A DNA stretch of 64,000 bases from contig NC_090131.1 of NCBI RefSeq assembly GCF_040581485.1, forward strand, positions 22,890,532 to 22,954,531, read 5' to 3'. Positions 62,501-64,000 of this stretch are shown here, piece after piece. A program made the translations under genes and the position numbers. Position 1 is the stretch's first letter. Each line of letters begins with the position of its first letter. The notes under the pieces were generated by a model that searched no databases, was not told the origin of the DNA, and saw only the letters and a list, made by a program, of their open reading frames with translations. This DNA comes from Linepithema humile. Its lineage: Eukaryota; Arthropoda; Insecta; Hymenoptera; Formicidae.

Positions 62501-63022
62501 CTGTCGAAGCTGTCGTCGAGCACGCGCTACCTGATCTGCGTGTTCGGTCTCGGTAATTGGATGACGTCGCGATCGCCGGAGGACAGCCCGATGGAGCAGC
62601 TGAACTTCACGCAGATCGAGATACTCGCATCCACGCCGAGCACGCAGATGGCGGACTCGCCGACCAGCCGTTGCACAGAGGTGAAGACGCTGGACGCGCC
62701 GGACGCGATAATCAGCAGCGACGGCTCGGCGATGGGCGACGTCGGCAGCGTCAGCAGCTTCCTGACGAGACGGCTCGGCCTGATAGTTGGCTGCTGCATG
62801 GGCTTTATCGTCTTCCTGCTGCTTGTCTCCGTGCTCGGCTATCTGAAGGTGAAGAAGCAGCGGGAAGCGGTGAAGAGGGAGCAGCAACCGATACCGCCCG
62901 AGTACATATCGTACAGGCATTTTAGCATACAAAGCGGCGAGGCCGGCCACGCCGCCGTTCGGCAAACCAGCCAGGACGGCCAGCACTCCAACTTCATCAA
63001 CAACACCACGCTGAACGTATGA
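56545..63022 (+). CDS. Large LRR cell-surface protein (chaoptin/artichoke-like), LRR-FN3-transmembrane
   Basis: Four coding exons: 56545-56848, 57560-60652, 61500-61837 and 62459-63022. Intron phases are 1, 1, 0 and all borders are GT/AG; the product is about 1432 residues. Order of parts: a basic leader and hydrophobic segment (about 36-47) as signal peptide; a cysteine N-cap (Cys56, 65, 67, 79); about 41 leucine-rich repeats of mostly 24 residues (about 131-1127), nearly all in one 3.1-kb exon; a C-cap with HCDC (1138/1140), Cys1180 and Cys1200; a fibronectin-III-like domain (about 1205-1290); a linker; a transmembrane helix (about 1351-1374); and a basic start to a 58-residue cytoplasmic tail. 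Long LRR ectodomains in insects act in cell adhesion, axon or tracheal guidance and sensory-organ matrix. Chaoptin also has about 41 repeats but is lipid-anchored, so the FN3 and helix point to a different subfamily. The exact orthologue is not claimed. Confidence 0.9.
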
Positions 63023-63635
63023 GAAAAGCCGCGGAACTCCCGACTCGTGGAGGTTTCGAACGTGTAAGCAGAGTCGATTCGTACGACAATCTCGTCGATT
63101 CGAGTGTGCTAACCGATTCGAAGGGCTCCCGAATTGCGGAAGTTTCGTGTTTACCCGCCAAACGATCCCGTTAAACGGACAATCCTGTGTCGAATTTTGT
63201 CGACGTCGAACTGTCTTGCGAACTGAGAAACTGCCATAATTAGCGGTGCTGTGCGCTCGAGTGACACGCACGGAGAGTGCTGCAGTTGATTCGGTCGAGT
63301 GCTCGAGACGAGCGTTCTCGATCGTTGTTGTTCACCTCCCCCCCCCCCCCCCGCCACCCCCCTAACCCCACCTCACCCCAGCAAAGCATCGCTACTGGTC
63401 TTGTGCCAGATCCCCGCGAATCAAGTCTTACAGCAACGAAGAGTTCAAGCGTGTTCGCATGTGTGAGTACGGTGAGAATGCGCGCGTGAATGTGATCTCT
63501 ATTAAAACTAAGTAACGGAGCATTTTATAAAGAATTTTCTACAAGCCTGAATCTTTTTCGTTTCGAAGTAGTTTTAATCAATTCGCGACGAGGCATCGTA
63601 TTGGACGAGCGCAATCGAGCGAATAAAAATGTCTC

Positions 63636-63695
<60 letters not shown>

Positions 63696-64000
63696 GAGAG
63701 AGTTGTACAGGAAATTGGTATCGATAATAATACGAGCGATGTGAGCCATACAGCGTAGCTCTCGTATACTCTAAAAAATCTTATAGGTTTTGAACAAGAC
63801 GAGAACCGTATCGTATTGTACTTTCCGCTGGGAATACAAATTGCGATCAATTCAGCCGAGTGCCCTCTATCTGGTTTTGCTTTAAATTTCTCTTTATTAA
63901 ATTGGGATTTTCAAAGTGTTAGGTACTGAGTGTCGAAATCGATGCGCGCAATCGGAAAGACCTGCGCGCGACGTAGATAGGACGTAAAGTGCACCGACGT
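63023..64000 (+). other. 3' flank / probable 3' UTR of the LRR gene
   Basis: No further exon is seen. ATTAAA at 63501-63506 and AATAAA at 63622-63627 are possible polyadenylation signals. A poly-C run (63338-63352) and a long (GA)n tract interrupt the region. Minus-strand ORFs across the (GA)n are Leu-Ser artefacts. Confidence 0.45.
63638..63693. repeat. (GA)n microsatellite
   Basis: About 56 bases of uninterrupted GA dinucleotide, just after a possible AATAAA signal of the LRR gene. Confidence 0.97.

Noticed and set aside
62420..63271. 283-codon minus-strand ORF
   Set aside because: Antisense shadow of the last LRR exon, whose plus-strand frame has the FN3 end and the transmembrane helix.
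63525..63850. Minus-strand ORFs with long Leu-Ser runs
   Set aside because: Translation of the (GA)n microsatellite, not a protein.
1..64000. CRISPR arrays, tRNA or rRNA genes, bacterial-type operons, viral or retroelement polymerase genes
   Set aside because: No direct-repeat/spacer arrays, no tRNA B-box with cloverleaf, and no reverse transcriptase or integrase motifs were seen on reading; a covariance-model and profile search would be needed to exclude short or decayed examples.

Overview
This is animal nuclear DNA, most likely from an insect and probably a hymenopteran such as an ant. The evidence is introns with GT/AG borders, the absence of bacterial-style operons, AT-rich spacers broken by CpG-rich islands, many microsatellites, and the family identity of the three genes that can be read. 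The order-level call is inference from the maltases and base composition; no species can be named.

Layout. About 1-20.2 kb shows no convincing complete gene. It holds simple repeats, a MITE-like element with TA-flanked inverted termini (12450-12632), a near-perfect 34-bp inverted repeat (7849-7960), one coding-like island of unknown identity on the minus strand (about 9780-10024), and two regulatory-looking blocks (about 13.0-13.2 and 17.5-18.0 kb). At 20.3-25.7 kb lie two head-to-tail alpha-glucosidase (maltase, GH13 subfamily 17) genes on the minus strand. Each has two coding exons, with the intron at the same phase-2 position inside an Arg codon, so they are a tandem duplicate pair. Each has its own TATA-type promoter, a very short inferred leader and a signal peptide, as expected of secreted digestive or nectar-processing enzymes. 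From 26 to 56 kb nothing protein-coding can be supported. This stretch mixes AT-rich DNA, GC-rich islands with mirror-image ORFs, several perfect or near-perfect hairpins and a 40-bp tandem duplication. At 56.5-63.0 kb a four-coding-exon plus-strand gene encodes a cell-surface protein of about 1432 residues: signal peptide, cysteine N-cap, about 41 leucine-rich repeats, cysteine C-cap, one fibronectin-III-like domain, a transmembrane helix and a short tail. It is related to the chaoptin/artichoke type of insect LRR adhesion proteins. The window ends in its 3' flank, with a long (GA)n tract.

The maltases and the LRR gene are not functionally linked as far as the sequence shows. No CRISPR array, tRNA, rRNA, integron or complete transposon was recognised. 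No new multi-gene system is evident. The most interesting items are the divergence of the maltase pair (an altered loop after the catalytic Glu and a competing splice donor in one copy), the architecture of the giant LRR receptor, and several unexplained hairpins.
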